Below, piece by piece: positions 6,329 to 12,535 of a stretch of DNA of 13,786 nt. The position numbers and the translations under genes were made by a program. The stretch lies in the NCBI GenBank assembly GCA_009785045.1, contig WQXC01000037.1:1-13786 (forward strand), read 5' to 3'. Every line of letters starts with the position of its first letter. Position 1 is the stretch's first letter. The stretch is from Treponema sp. (GTDB taxonomy: Bacteria > Spirochaetota > Spirochaetia > Treponematales > Breznakiellaceae). Under the pieces are notes generated by a model. It saw only the letters and a program-made list of their open reading frames with translations, was not told the DNA's origin and did not search any database.

Positions 6329-7568
6329 CGGCTAAACAGAATATTTCAAGCGCATCTTTAAGTTCCGCAAGAGGCGGACATGTCGGAGCAATTCTGATAT
6401 TACTGTCTTTTGGATCGATGCCATTGGGGTATGTCGCGCCTGCGGGAGTAAGAGCAACACCGGCATCTGCGCACAGAGTAACAATTCGTTTTGCGCATCC
6501 ATCAAGAGAATCAAAACTTACAAAGTAACCGCCGCTGGGATTTGTCCACTGTGCGATTCCAAGCCCGTCAAGTTCGCGCTTAAGCGTATCTGTTACAAGT
6601 TTAAACTTGGGCTGCAGTATTGCCGCATGTTTTTCCATGTGTGCCAAAACACCGGCTGCATCCCTGAAAAAACGCGCATGGCGAAGCTGATTAAGTTTAT
6701 CAGGACCGATTGTCTGAGCAGTTAATCTTTTTTTAATGTATTCGCAGTTTGATTTGGAAGATGCCATACATGTTACAGAAGCGCCTGCAAAACTTACTTT
6801 GGAGAATGAAGAAAAAACATACACCATGTTAGGGTTTCCGTTTTCTTCGCAAAGACGAATAATATTCGGTATTTCTTCTTTTGAATTTCCAAGACCGTGG
6901 AAAGCATACGCATTATCCCAATAAATGCGAAAATCTTCTGCAGCAGGTTTAAGTTTGGCAAACCGTTTAACGGTTTCATCTGAATAAACAATTCCTGTGG
7001 GGTTTGAATACTTTGGAACGCACCAGATACCTTTAATCATGGGATCGGAGGCGACCAATTTTTCTACGATGTCCATATCGGGGCCGTCATTTCCCATTGC
7101 AATTGGAATCATATCGATATGAAAATAATTACAAATTGTAAAATGGCGGTCGTAACCCGGAGAAGGACACAGGAACTTTACCTGTCCCTGACTCTGCCAA
7201 GGCTTTCCATCTCTAACACCGTGCGACACGTTTACAGAAACGTTGTCAAACATAAGGGCAAGCGAAGAGTTCCCGCCAACTATAACTTCATCCGGAGTTA
7301 AATCCAGAAGATCTGCGAATATTTTTTTTACTTCCGGAATTCCATCCAAACCGCCGTAATTACGGCAATCGGTTCCGTTTGTGGATTTGTAATCTTCTGC
7401 CGACAGACAAGTTAACATTTCATTGCAAAGCGCTAATTGTTCATCCGAAGGAACTCCGCGGGTCGTGTTGAGTTTTCGCCCGCTTTCTTTATATTTGGAA
7501 AATGCGCCTTCCAGTTCGTTTTTTAGAGCGGATAATTCTGACGCGCTCATTTGTGCATATTGTTTCAT
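6291..7568 (-). CDS. PLP-dependent aminotransferase, aspartate aminotransferase type (PF12897-like)
   Basis: A 425-residue fold-type I aminotransferase of the family annotated as aspartate/MocR-like aminotransferase; likely a cytoplasmic amino-acid/2-oxoacid transaminase. Visible motifs: early NTTRGVPSDEQL and YGGLDGIPEVKKIF (substrate and PLP contacts), VGGNSSLALM, the NPTG motif in YSNPTG (187-192), WDNAYAFH (217-224, Asp contacting the pyridine nitrogen), and the PLP lysine K257 in SSFSK. The C-terminus holds SNIRIAPTCPP with the substrate-carboxylate Arg. I chose the ATG at 7568 because AAGGA lies 7 nt upstream (7580-7576); an in-frame TTG at 7622 would add 18 unlikely residues without a better ribosome site. 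The gene stands alone: upstream is a 116-bp palindromic element, and its 3' end overlaps the convergent S-like gene at a 12-bp palindrome (6291-6302) that includes the stop. The exact substrate is not determinable. Confidence 0.9.
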   Translation of the reverse strand: MKQYAQMSASELSALKNELEGAFSKYKESGRKLNTTRGVPSDEQLALCNEMLTCLSAEDYKSTNGTDCRNYGGLDGIPEVKKIFADLLDLTPDEVIVGGNSSLALMFDNVSVNVSHGVRDGKPWQSQGQVKFLCPSPGYDRHFTICNYFHIDMIPIAMGNDGPDMDIVEKLVASDPMIKGIWCVPKYSNPTGIVYSDETVKRFAKLKPAAEDFRIYWDNAYAFHGLGNSKEEIPNIIRLCEENGNPNMVYVFSSFSKVSFAGASVTCMASSKSNCEYIKKRLTAQTIGPDKLNQLRHARFFRDAAGVLAHMEKHAAILQPKFKLVTDTLKRELDGLGIAQWTNPSGGYFVSFDSLDGCAKRIVTLCADAGVALTPAGATYPNGIDPKDSNIRIAPTCPPLAELKDALEIFCLAVKLASAEKYLSA

Positions 7569-7630
7569 GGTTCCATCCTTGAGCATACTGTACACTTTTT
7601 TAATACTTTCGCCTATATACAATATATATT

Positions 7631-7746
7631 TTAGGCTGGGTGTTGAAACCCGCCCCCTTATGCTCGGGAACTTCCAACAAGCACGAAGTGCGAAGTTTCC
7701 AGGACAGATACTCGCCTAAGGGGGACGTTTTCCACACCCAGCCTAA
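7631..7746. repeat. 116-bp imperfect palindromic element, MITE-like
   Basis: Terminal inverted repeats TTAGGCTGGGTGT (7631-7643) and its exact complement (7734-7746), extending inward with mismatches through GAAA and the blocks CCCCCTTA / TAAGGGGG. The middle folds again: GGAACTT against AAGTTTCC, with a small GCAC-GAA-GTGC hairpin at the tip (7681-7691). It is much more GC-rich than the flanking AT-rich DNA. It contains no credible gene. No clear target-site duplication and no T run for a terminator on either strand. It is probably a non-autonomous mobile or dispersed repeat inserted between the SPOR-protein operon end and the aminotransferase; as RNA it would form a long stem that could insulate the two genes. 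Confidence 0.75.
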
Positions 7747-7786
7747 GTACTAACATATAGATTTAATTAAAGTATTAAATGCATAG

Positions 7787-8764
7787 TTATCTTATAAGGA
7801 AGGTTTCAAAGCCGGCGGTGCGTAAAGCATTTGCGGTATGAGCTTGGTCGGAACCGGCGGGCACTACCACTGCCCACATCTCGTTTCCGTTAACAATGCG
7901 CTGTTCTATCAAGGGTGAAAAACCTGCCTGTCTTAAAGCGGTTACTTGCGCCTGGGCATTGGGCTGACGGCCAAAAATACCGGTTTGAAATTTTCCTGCT
8001 GATACCGCAGGAGGAGGCGTAACAATGGCTTGAGGAACCGGAGGCTGCGTTTGGGTCACTGCCGCAGCAGGGATTACTGCCGGAACTGAACCTGCAGTAA
8101 CAGGAAGCGAATCAAGCCCGCCTGCAAACAGCCAGAAAGGACTTGTTTTTATTGCTACCGCAGAGGATGCTTCGCCCGCAGCCAAACGGCCTTCCGGTGT
8201 GTGCGGAAATTCGCTGACCAGGCGCTGACGCCATCTGTCGCCGGAACTGCCGCGCGCTGTTTTCCATAAAATAAATAATATTTCCGATTTAAACTCTGAA
8301 TATTCGGGGTTGTCGGCAAGCGCGCCAAGTTCGGATAAGTCGTTGTTTTTAATTGCCTTTATACTTGTATCCAAAAAACGCGCGCGTTTGCTTTTTGCCA
8401 ATAATGGTTCAAGCGCGGTAATCGCTCTGTCCCATTCACCCATTGCAGCCAAGCAATAAGCGCATGATAAAAGCGCATCATCGTCTACCCTGCCGGGAAC
8501 AGCAGCGGCAGCTTCAAACCAGTTTTTGGCTGCACCTTCAATATCACCCGACAATTGGCGAAGGCGCGCAAGACGGACAAGAGCGCTGTGTTTTTCCAAA
8601 GCGGTAATACCCGGTCTGGCAATGACAGCTTCAATATTTTTTATTTCCGATTCCAGAGAAATGCCTACACCACCGTTTCCGGTTTGCGCAAAAATAATAT
8701 GCGGAATAAATGCGCTTATAATGAATATAAACACAGCAAGGAAGATAAGCCGTTTATTTACCAC
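7787..8764 (-). CDS. Secreted TPR-like protein with C-terminal SPOR domain
   Basis: About 325 residues from the GTG at 8764. A signal peptide (hydrophobic core LIFLAVFIFIISAFIPHIIFA, cleavage likely before QTG) sends it to the periplasm. Residues around 40-190 form an Ala/Leu-rich helical-repeat region with TPR-like spacing (EKHSALVRLARLRQLSGDIEGAAKNW and following). A Pro/Thr/Val-rich linker (VTQTQPPVPQAIVTPPP) leads to a C-terminal SPOR domain (about 255-325, ending RTAGFETFLIR), which in this family binds denuded peptidoglycan at division sites. An upstream ATG at 8833 would add 23 residues buried in the LapA-like gene and spoil the signal peptide, so I prefer GTG 8764, which overlaps the LapA-like stop by 11 bp. 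It is the last gene of the six-gene operon. A role in cell-wall or septum function is inferred from the domain only. Confidence 0.8.
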   Translation of the reverse strand: MVNKRLIFLAVFIFIISAFIPHIIFAQTGNGGVGISLESEIKNIEAVIARPGITALEKHSALVRLARLRQLSGDIEGAAKNWFEAAAAVPGRVDDDALLSCAYCLAAMGEWDRAITALEPLLAKSKRARFLDTSIKAIKNNDLSELGALADNPEYSEFKSEILFILWKTARGSSGDRWRQRLVSEFPHTPEGRLAAGEASSAVAIKTSPFWLFAGGLDSLPVTAGSVPAVIPAAAVTQTQPPVPQAIVTPPPAVSAGKFQTGIFGRQPNAQAQVTALRQAGFSPLIEQRIVNGNEMWAVVVPAGSDQAHTANALRTAGFETFLIR

Positions 8765-9128
8765 CGGAACCGCCGTCAGAAGATTTTTTACCGCCTCTTT
8801 TAGCAAAGAACCTTGCTCTTGCAGATGCTGCATCCTGTTTGATTTTTTCGTCGGTTCCAGGTTCGGCAGGAGCAGCGGGAGTATTTGTTTTTGCTGCAGG
8901 CGCAGAAGGAGCAGGTTTTTTATTTTTTTCCTTTTTCTTTATATGCATAACTAATGGAAAAGCGCAGATTACACCAATAATAAACGAGATAAATACGGTA
9001 AGGAATACCGGAACTTCATCAACTACAGTAAAGCCAAAATTTACATCACATCTATTATCAAGATTGAACATAATAAATGTCAAAAAAACCGCAAAAATAA
9101 TTAATACTAAAATAAAACGCCAGGGCAT
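8754..9128 (-). CDS. LapA-like (DUF1049) small membrane protein
   Basis: A 124-residue inner-membrane protein with two TM helices (about 4-21 and 40-62) separated by a short loop FNLDNRCDVNFGF, the layout of the LapA/DUF1049 family; LapA in Proteobacteria acts in lipopolysaccharide assembly control. After TM2 comes a basic stretch (HIKKKEKNKK), an Ala/Pro-rich disordered segment and a basic/Gly tail ending SSDGGSGGK. The ATG at 9128 has a strong SD AAAGGAG with 5 nt spacing, inside the 3' end of miaB; the genes overlap by 22 bp, suggesting translational coupling. If the host is a Treponema, which generally lacks LPS, the function must differ from classical LapA; that is inference. The family call rests on topology and the NFG loop, so it is moderately sure. 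Confidence 0.78.
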   Translation of the reverse strand: MPWRFILVLIIFAVFLTFIMFNLDNRCDVNFGFTVVDEVPVFLTVFISFIIGVICAFPLVMHIKKKEKNKKPAPSAPAAKTNTPAAPAEPGTDEKIKQDAASARARFFAKRGGKKSSDGGSGGK

Positions 9129-10480
9129 GATAACTCCTTTATTTTCTCCAATTCCTTTGCTCGAAACGTATTTCCCTTCAAGGCTGAAAGCGTTAATTTA
9201 CCAAAAGAGCCTATCATCGATTTGGGGCCGGGAACTGCTACCCTTTCGTCCTTTTCAGTCCTTGTTATTAATTCATCGGCATTTTTTCGGGAAATTCCTT
9301 CTATTAGTACGATTTCTGTGCTGCCAATTCGCGCTTTTAGCAGTTCCAGGGTATGCCTTTGCTGCAATGATATTATCCTGGAAAGCCTCTCTTTTTTGAT
9401 TTCCTCGCTGATTCTATCCGGTAAATCAAAGGCTTTTGTGCCTTCGCGGGGGTTAAAATGATACATAAATGAGTAGATAAACTTAACTTCCTCCATTAAA
9501 TCGAAGGTTTTTTGTACATCATCCTCTGTTTCGCCCGGAAAACCGACCAAAATATCCGTAGAAAGGGTAATTCCCGGCATGGCTGCGCGAATCTCCCTGA
9601 CAAGTTCCAAAAAACGCTCTATTGTATATCCCCGGTTCATAGCGTTAAGCACACTGGTCGAGCCATGCTGAACCGGTAAATGAATATGACGGCAGAATAC
9701 TTTATTTGTAGATAGCACTTCTATCGTTCTGGATGAAAAATTGCCCGGATTCGCCGATAAAAAACGCAGCCAGCTAATGCCGCTTTTTTGCGCTTCCTGC
9801 GCAACTAGTTCCAAAAGCGATGCAAAGTCCATATCCTGCCAGCGGTAACTGTTTACATTTTGCCCAAGGAGGGTAACTTCGCGCACCCCCCGCTCTCCAA
9901 CCAGACGAAGCTCATTTCTAATATCTTCCGGATTGCGTGAAACTTCCCTGCCTCTAACATACGGAACAATGCAATAAGAACAGAAATTATTGCAGCCGTG
10001 CATGATGGGAACAAATGAACGGAACGCCGAATCTTGTTCCAGACCTTCATCAAGATGAGATTGCGAAAAAGAAAAAACTGTTTTTTCGTTAATATCGAGT
10101 ACTGCTTTTGTGCCGTTTTCGGCTGCTTCAAGAATGACTGGAAAAAGCGATCTCTCGGATGTACCCATCACATAGTCAACCTGCGGAAATTTTTCTATTA
10201 GTTTGCCGCCAAGTCTTTGAGCCATGCAGCCTGCTATAACAAGCGTAAAATTTCGTTTTTGTTTCTTTTTGTGTCCTGCATAATGAGCAATGCGCCCAAG
10301 GGTGCGTTCTTCTGCAGTTAGCCGCACAGAACATGTATTTAGAAGAATTAAATCCGCATCTTCACCGGCAGAAGATTCCTTCCATCCGCGTTCTTTGCAG
10401 ACAAGTGCCAGAGCAGCCGATTCAGCGCTGTTCATCTGGCAGCCGTAAGTTTCAAAAAAATATTTTAAATTATGCGGCAT
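9107..10480 (-). CDS. miaB: tRNA-2-methylthio-N6-dimethylallyladenosine synthase
   Basis: A 457-residue radical-SAM methylthiotransferase that adds the 2-methylthio group to isopentenyl-A37 of tRNAs reading U-starting codons. UPF0004 domain with three Cys for the auxiliary [4Fe-4S] cluster: C14 (ETYGCQMNSAES), C50 (LLNTCSVR) and C85 (IAGCMAQR). The radical-SAM motif CxxxCxxC is at C163, C167 and C170 (HGCNNFCSYCIVPYVRGRE). Later family motifs: LLGQNVNSY, LPVQHGS, MNRGYT and TDILVGFPGET. A C-terminal TRAM domain (about 385-450) binds tRNA. Length and motifs are complete. The ATG at 10480 directly abuts the stop of the small membrane protein gene with no SD, so translation is probably coupled. 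RimO is excluded by the better match to MiaB-type motifs such as YGCQMN and VRGREVSR. No miaA is in the window. Confidence 0.96.
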   Translation of the reverse strand: MPHNLKYFFETYGCQMNSAESAALALVCKERGWKESSAGEDADLILLNTCSVRLTAEERTLGRIAHYAGHKKKQKRNFTLVIAGCMAQRLGGKLIEKFPQVDYVMGTSERSLFPVILEAAENGTKAVLDINEKTVFSFSQSHLDEGLEQDSAFRSFVPIMHGCNNFCSYCIVPYVRGREVSRNPEDIRNELRLVGERGVREVTLLGQNVNSYRWQDMDFASLLELVAQEAQKSGISWLRFLSANPGNFSSRTIEVLSTNKVFCRHIHLPVQHGSTSVLNAMNRGYTIERFLELVREIRAAMPGITLSTDILVGFPGETEDDVQKTFDLMEEVKFIYSFMYHFNPREGTKAFDLPDRISEEIKKERLSRIISLQQRHTLELLKARIGSTEIVLIEGISRKNADELITRTEKDERVAVPGPKSMIGSFGKLTLSALKGNTFRAKELEKIKELSCPGVLF

Positions 10481-10861
10481 TTAAAGGCGCTTTTTAAGAC
10501 CAATAAAAAACTTGACTGCGTTAAATATGCCAAGAACAATAAGACCTATCGCGCCGATTGTAAGAAGAACGCCGGAAATGATTGCAATACCTGGTATTCC
10601 GGTTTTTGAAAGAACTACAAGCGCACCGGCAGCAGTTATGATAATACCCGCTTTTCTGTCTGCCGGATTCCGGGAAAAAAGAGAGCCTATACCTACCAGA
10701 CAAACCAGAACACCAACAATAAGACCAAATACTTTAAAACGTGCAATAACATTTAAAAGAAAAAGAAAAACTCCTCCTGCAATATATCCAAGCGCAGTAA
10801 TACCCAGTTTAGATAAGCTTGACGTTGAAGGAATGTCTCTGATATTCTCATTATCGTCCAT
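10481..10861 (-). CDS. Small hypothetical membrane protein
   Basis: 126 residues from the ATG at 10861: an acidic N-terminus (MDDNENIRDIPSTSSLSKLG) followed by four hydrophobic segments (around 22-40, 45-63, 72-90 and 92-115) and a basic end (GLKKRL). The segments are Gly/Ile/Val-rich with paired short loops, one of which is FSRNPADRKAG. I do not recognise the family. GGAGG lies 8 nt before the ATG, which overlaps the folD stop by one base (TAATG), and the next gene miaB starts immediately after its stop, so it is firmly embedded in the operon. A further ATG five codons upstream lies inside folD and lacks this spacing. Function unknown; operon position suggests a housekeeping envelope role at most. 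Confidence 0.85.
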   Translation of the reverse strand: MDDNENIRDIPSTSSLSKLGITALGYIAGGVFLFLLNVIARFKVFGLIVGVLVCLVGIGSLFSRNPADRKAGIIITAAGALVVLSKTGIPGIAIISGVLLTIGAIGLIVLGIFNAVKFFIGLKKRL

Positions 10862-11733
10862 TATTTTAACCTCCATTCAGCCGCTTCTATTACATTTTGC
10901 AAAAGCATAGCTATGGTCATTGGCCCGACACCGCCGGGCACCGGGGTAAAAAAACCGCACTTTTGCGCAACAGCCGGATCAACATCGCCGCAGACACGAT
11001 AGCCTTTTGGTAAAGATGCATCCGGAACACGATTTATACCGACATCAATAACCGCAGCGCCTTCTTTTACCATTTCCGGTTTTATTATATCAGGCTTTCC
11101 GACTGCCGCAACCAAAATATCTGCCTGCAGCGTATGATATTCCAGATTTTTTGTCCCTGTGTGACATAGAGTTACTGTAGCATTATATTCGCGTCTGATT
11201 AATAAATTTGCAAGAGGTTTACCGACTATATTGGATCTTCCAACAATCACAACATGTGCGCCGGAAACAGGAACATTATATTCACGTAACAGTGCGAGAA
11301 CACCGTACGGTGTGCACGGCAGAAAACCCGGTCTTTCCAGGATCATGTTTCCAACAGAAACAGGATGAAAACAATCTACATCTTTTTCCGGCAGGATCGC
11401 CGCAATTATCCGTTCTTCGTTAATGTGCTTCGGAACAGGTGATTGCACAAGAATACCATGAACTTTATCGTTTTTGTTTAAATCGGCAATGACAAGAAGA
11501 AGCTGCTCTTCACTTGTATTTTCCGGAAGCCTTAAATCGAGGCTTTCCATGCCTGCCTCGGTAAGAGCTTTTTCTTTGGATGTTACATATGAAAGACTTG
11601 CGGGGTCTTCGCCGACAAGCACAACAGCAAGACAGGGTATAATTCCTTTATCTTTAATTGCAGCCGCTCTAACCTTAACACTTTCACGTATTTTGAGCCC
11701 CAGCGTTTTCCCGTCTAAGATTGTTGCCGACAC
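10861..11733 (-). CDS. folD: Methylene-THF dehydrogenase / methenyl-THF cyclohydrolase
   Basis: A bifunctional cytoplasmic enzyme of one-carbon metabolism that interconverts 5,10-methylene-THF, methenyl-THF and 10-formyl-THF using NADP. 290 residues, normal length. Catalytic Y49-x-x-x-K53 in SYVTSK; QSPVPKHI (97-104, usual QLPLP); KDVDCFHP with the conserved Asp (118/120); Rossmann motif GRSNIVGKP (165-173); C-terminal PGGVGPMT (266-273). Start is GTG at 11733 with GGAGG five bases upstream. It lies 13 bp after thiN and its stop overlaps the next ATG by one base. Supply of formyl-THF and methylene-THF fits no single neighbour, so grouping with thiN and miaB is probably general housekeeping. 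Confidence 0.97.
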   Translation of the reverse strand: MSATILDGKTLGLKIRESVKVRAAAIKDKGIIPCLAVVLVGEDPASLSYVTSKEKALTEAGMESLDLRLPENTSEEQLLLVIADLNKNDKVHGILVQSPVPKHINEERIIAAILPEKDVDCFHPVSVGNMILERPGFLPCTPYGVLALLREYNVPVSGAHVVIVGRSNIVGKPLANLLIRREYNATVTLCHTGTKNLEYHTLQADILVAAVGKPDIIKPEMVKEGAAVIDVGINRVPDASLPKGYRVCGDVDPAVAQKCGFFTPVPGGVGPMTIAMLLQNVIEAAEWRLK

Positions 11734-11746
11734 GACTTCCTCCGAA

Positions 11747-12394
11747 TTACATTATATGCGGTAATATTACCATAAAACGACCTTGTTTGGCTCTAACTAA
11801 AACCCTATCGTCTGTGGTTTCATTACTTAAACCAAAAAATCCCCGATCCCATTCCAAAACATTAAGCGGCCATTTTAACCCAATACTTTCCGCTTCCCAT
11901 GGTCCTTCTCCCAGCGGAAAAACAGATATTATCGTCTTTTTTTCCAGACACAAGGAAAGTTCACTTTGCACGTGAGTATCAATACAGTAAATATCTGCTG
12001 TATCTGTAATCCACCTTTGCGGAAAAAGCTCTCTTTCAAAAAGAGAACGGATACCAAAAAGATGATCTATTCTGCCGCCTCCGCCGCCTATAATCCATAT
12101 TTTTTGGCATCCTTTTTCTGCGGCAAGCGAAAAAGCCAGCTCTGTATCGGTATAATCTTTGTCGTGCTCATGGCGTATGATCCGCTCAGGTTCAAAGGCG
12201 GCAAGCTGCGCCGGGTCTCCTAGTGAATCCATGTCGCCGATAATCCAGTCGGGTTTTACTCCGGCATTCTGCGCGGTTAAAAATCCGGAATCTGCCGCGA
12301 TAATAATTTCGGCCTTTTGTGTTTGTTTTTCAACGAGTTGTTTAATCGCTTGTGTATCCGGCGCTTCCCCGCCAGTAAAAATTATCCCCAGCAT
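11747..12394 (-). CDS. thiN: Thiamine pyrophosphokinase
   Basis: Transfers pyrophosphate from ATP to thiamine to make the cofactor thiamine diphosphate. 215 residues, typical length. Family motifs: AADSG (33-37), GDMDS (53-57, metal/ATP binding), HDKDYTDTELA (77-87) and GGGGGRIDHLF (103-113, pyrophosphate/thiamine site). The C-terminal half (around 140-215) is the smaller beta-sandwich thiamine-binding domain with GPWEAESIGLKWPL and LSNETT. The ATG at 12394 has no SD; a strong promoter places the transcript start within about three bases of it. First gene of the six-gene minus-strand operon. No TPP riboswitch fold was seen, and the very short leader leaves no room for one. Confidence 0.95.
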   Translation of the reverse strand: MLGIIFTGGEAPDTQAIKQLVEKQTQKAEIIIAADSGFLTAQNAGVKPDWIIGDMDSLGDPAQLAAFEPERIIRHEHDKDYTDTELAFSLAAEKGCQKIWIIGGGGGRIDHLFGIRSLFERELFPQRWITDTADIYCIDTHVQSELSLCLEKKTIISVFPLGEGPWEAESIGLKWPLNVLEWDRGFFGLSNETTDDRVLVRAKQGRFMVILPHIM

Positions 12395-12403
12395 ACTAAT
12401 ATT

Positions 12404-12432
12404 ATTATAATAAAATTTATAAATGATGTCAT
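12404..12432 (-). promoter_or_regulatory. Predicted promoter of the thiN-folD-miaB operon
   Basis: On the minus strand ATGACA (12432-12427, five of six -35 bases), an exact 17-bp spacer and a perfect TATAAT (12409-12404). Predicted start near 12397 leaves at most a few bases before the thiN ATG at 12394, so the operon mRNA should be leaderless or nearly so. Confidence 0.6.
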
Positions 12433-12444
12433 TATTAACATAAA

Positions 12445-12510
12445 ACGCGGATTAACGCGGATTATTATTAAGATTCTTATCTTATCCGTGAAAATCCGTG
12501 GAAATCCGCG
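12445..12510. repeat. Inverted cluster of 10-bp GCGGATT-type repeats
   Basis: Left side: two exact tandem copies of ACGCGGATTA (12445-12464). Right side: three 10-bp units sharing ATCCG (12481-12510: CTTATCCGTG, AAAATCCGTG, GAAATCCGCG), in inverse orientation to the left. Between them is a perfect 6-bp stem hairpin TAAGAT-TCTT-ATCTTA (12469-12484). The cluster separates the divergent thiN and tRNA nucleotidyltransferase genes. I recall similar CGCGGATTAACGCGGATT / ATCCGTGG repeats in intergenic DNA of many unrelated bacteria; origin and function are unclear to me. It is not part of either gene. Confidence 0.8.
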
Positions 12511-12535
12511 GACCATTATGATAATGTATAATAAA

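Noticed and set aside
7423..7719. Plus-strand 98-codon frame across the aminotransferase start and palindromic element
   Set aside because: Antisense shadow of the aminotransferase running into the repeat; no SD and no recognisable protein features.
7631..7746. Integron attC site (Treponema denticola carries a chromosomal integron)
   Set aside because: No GTTRRRY/RYYYAAC core boxes in the right places, and no integrase or gene-cassette array nearby.
7631..7746. Rho-independent terminator for the SPOR operon
   Set aside because: The stem is far longer than usual and neither strand has a T run after it, although it may still slow polymerase.
12395..12535. TPP riboswitch ahead of thiN
   Set aside because: No CUGAGA-type conserved element is seen, and the predicted transcript start leaves almost no leader.
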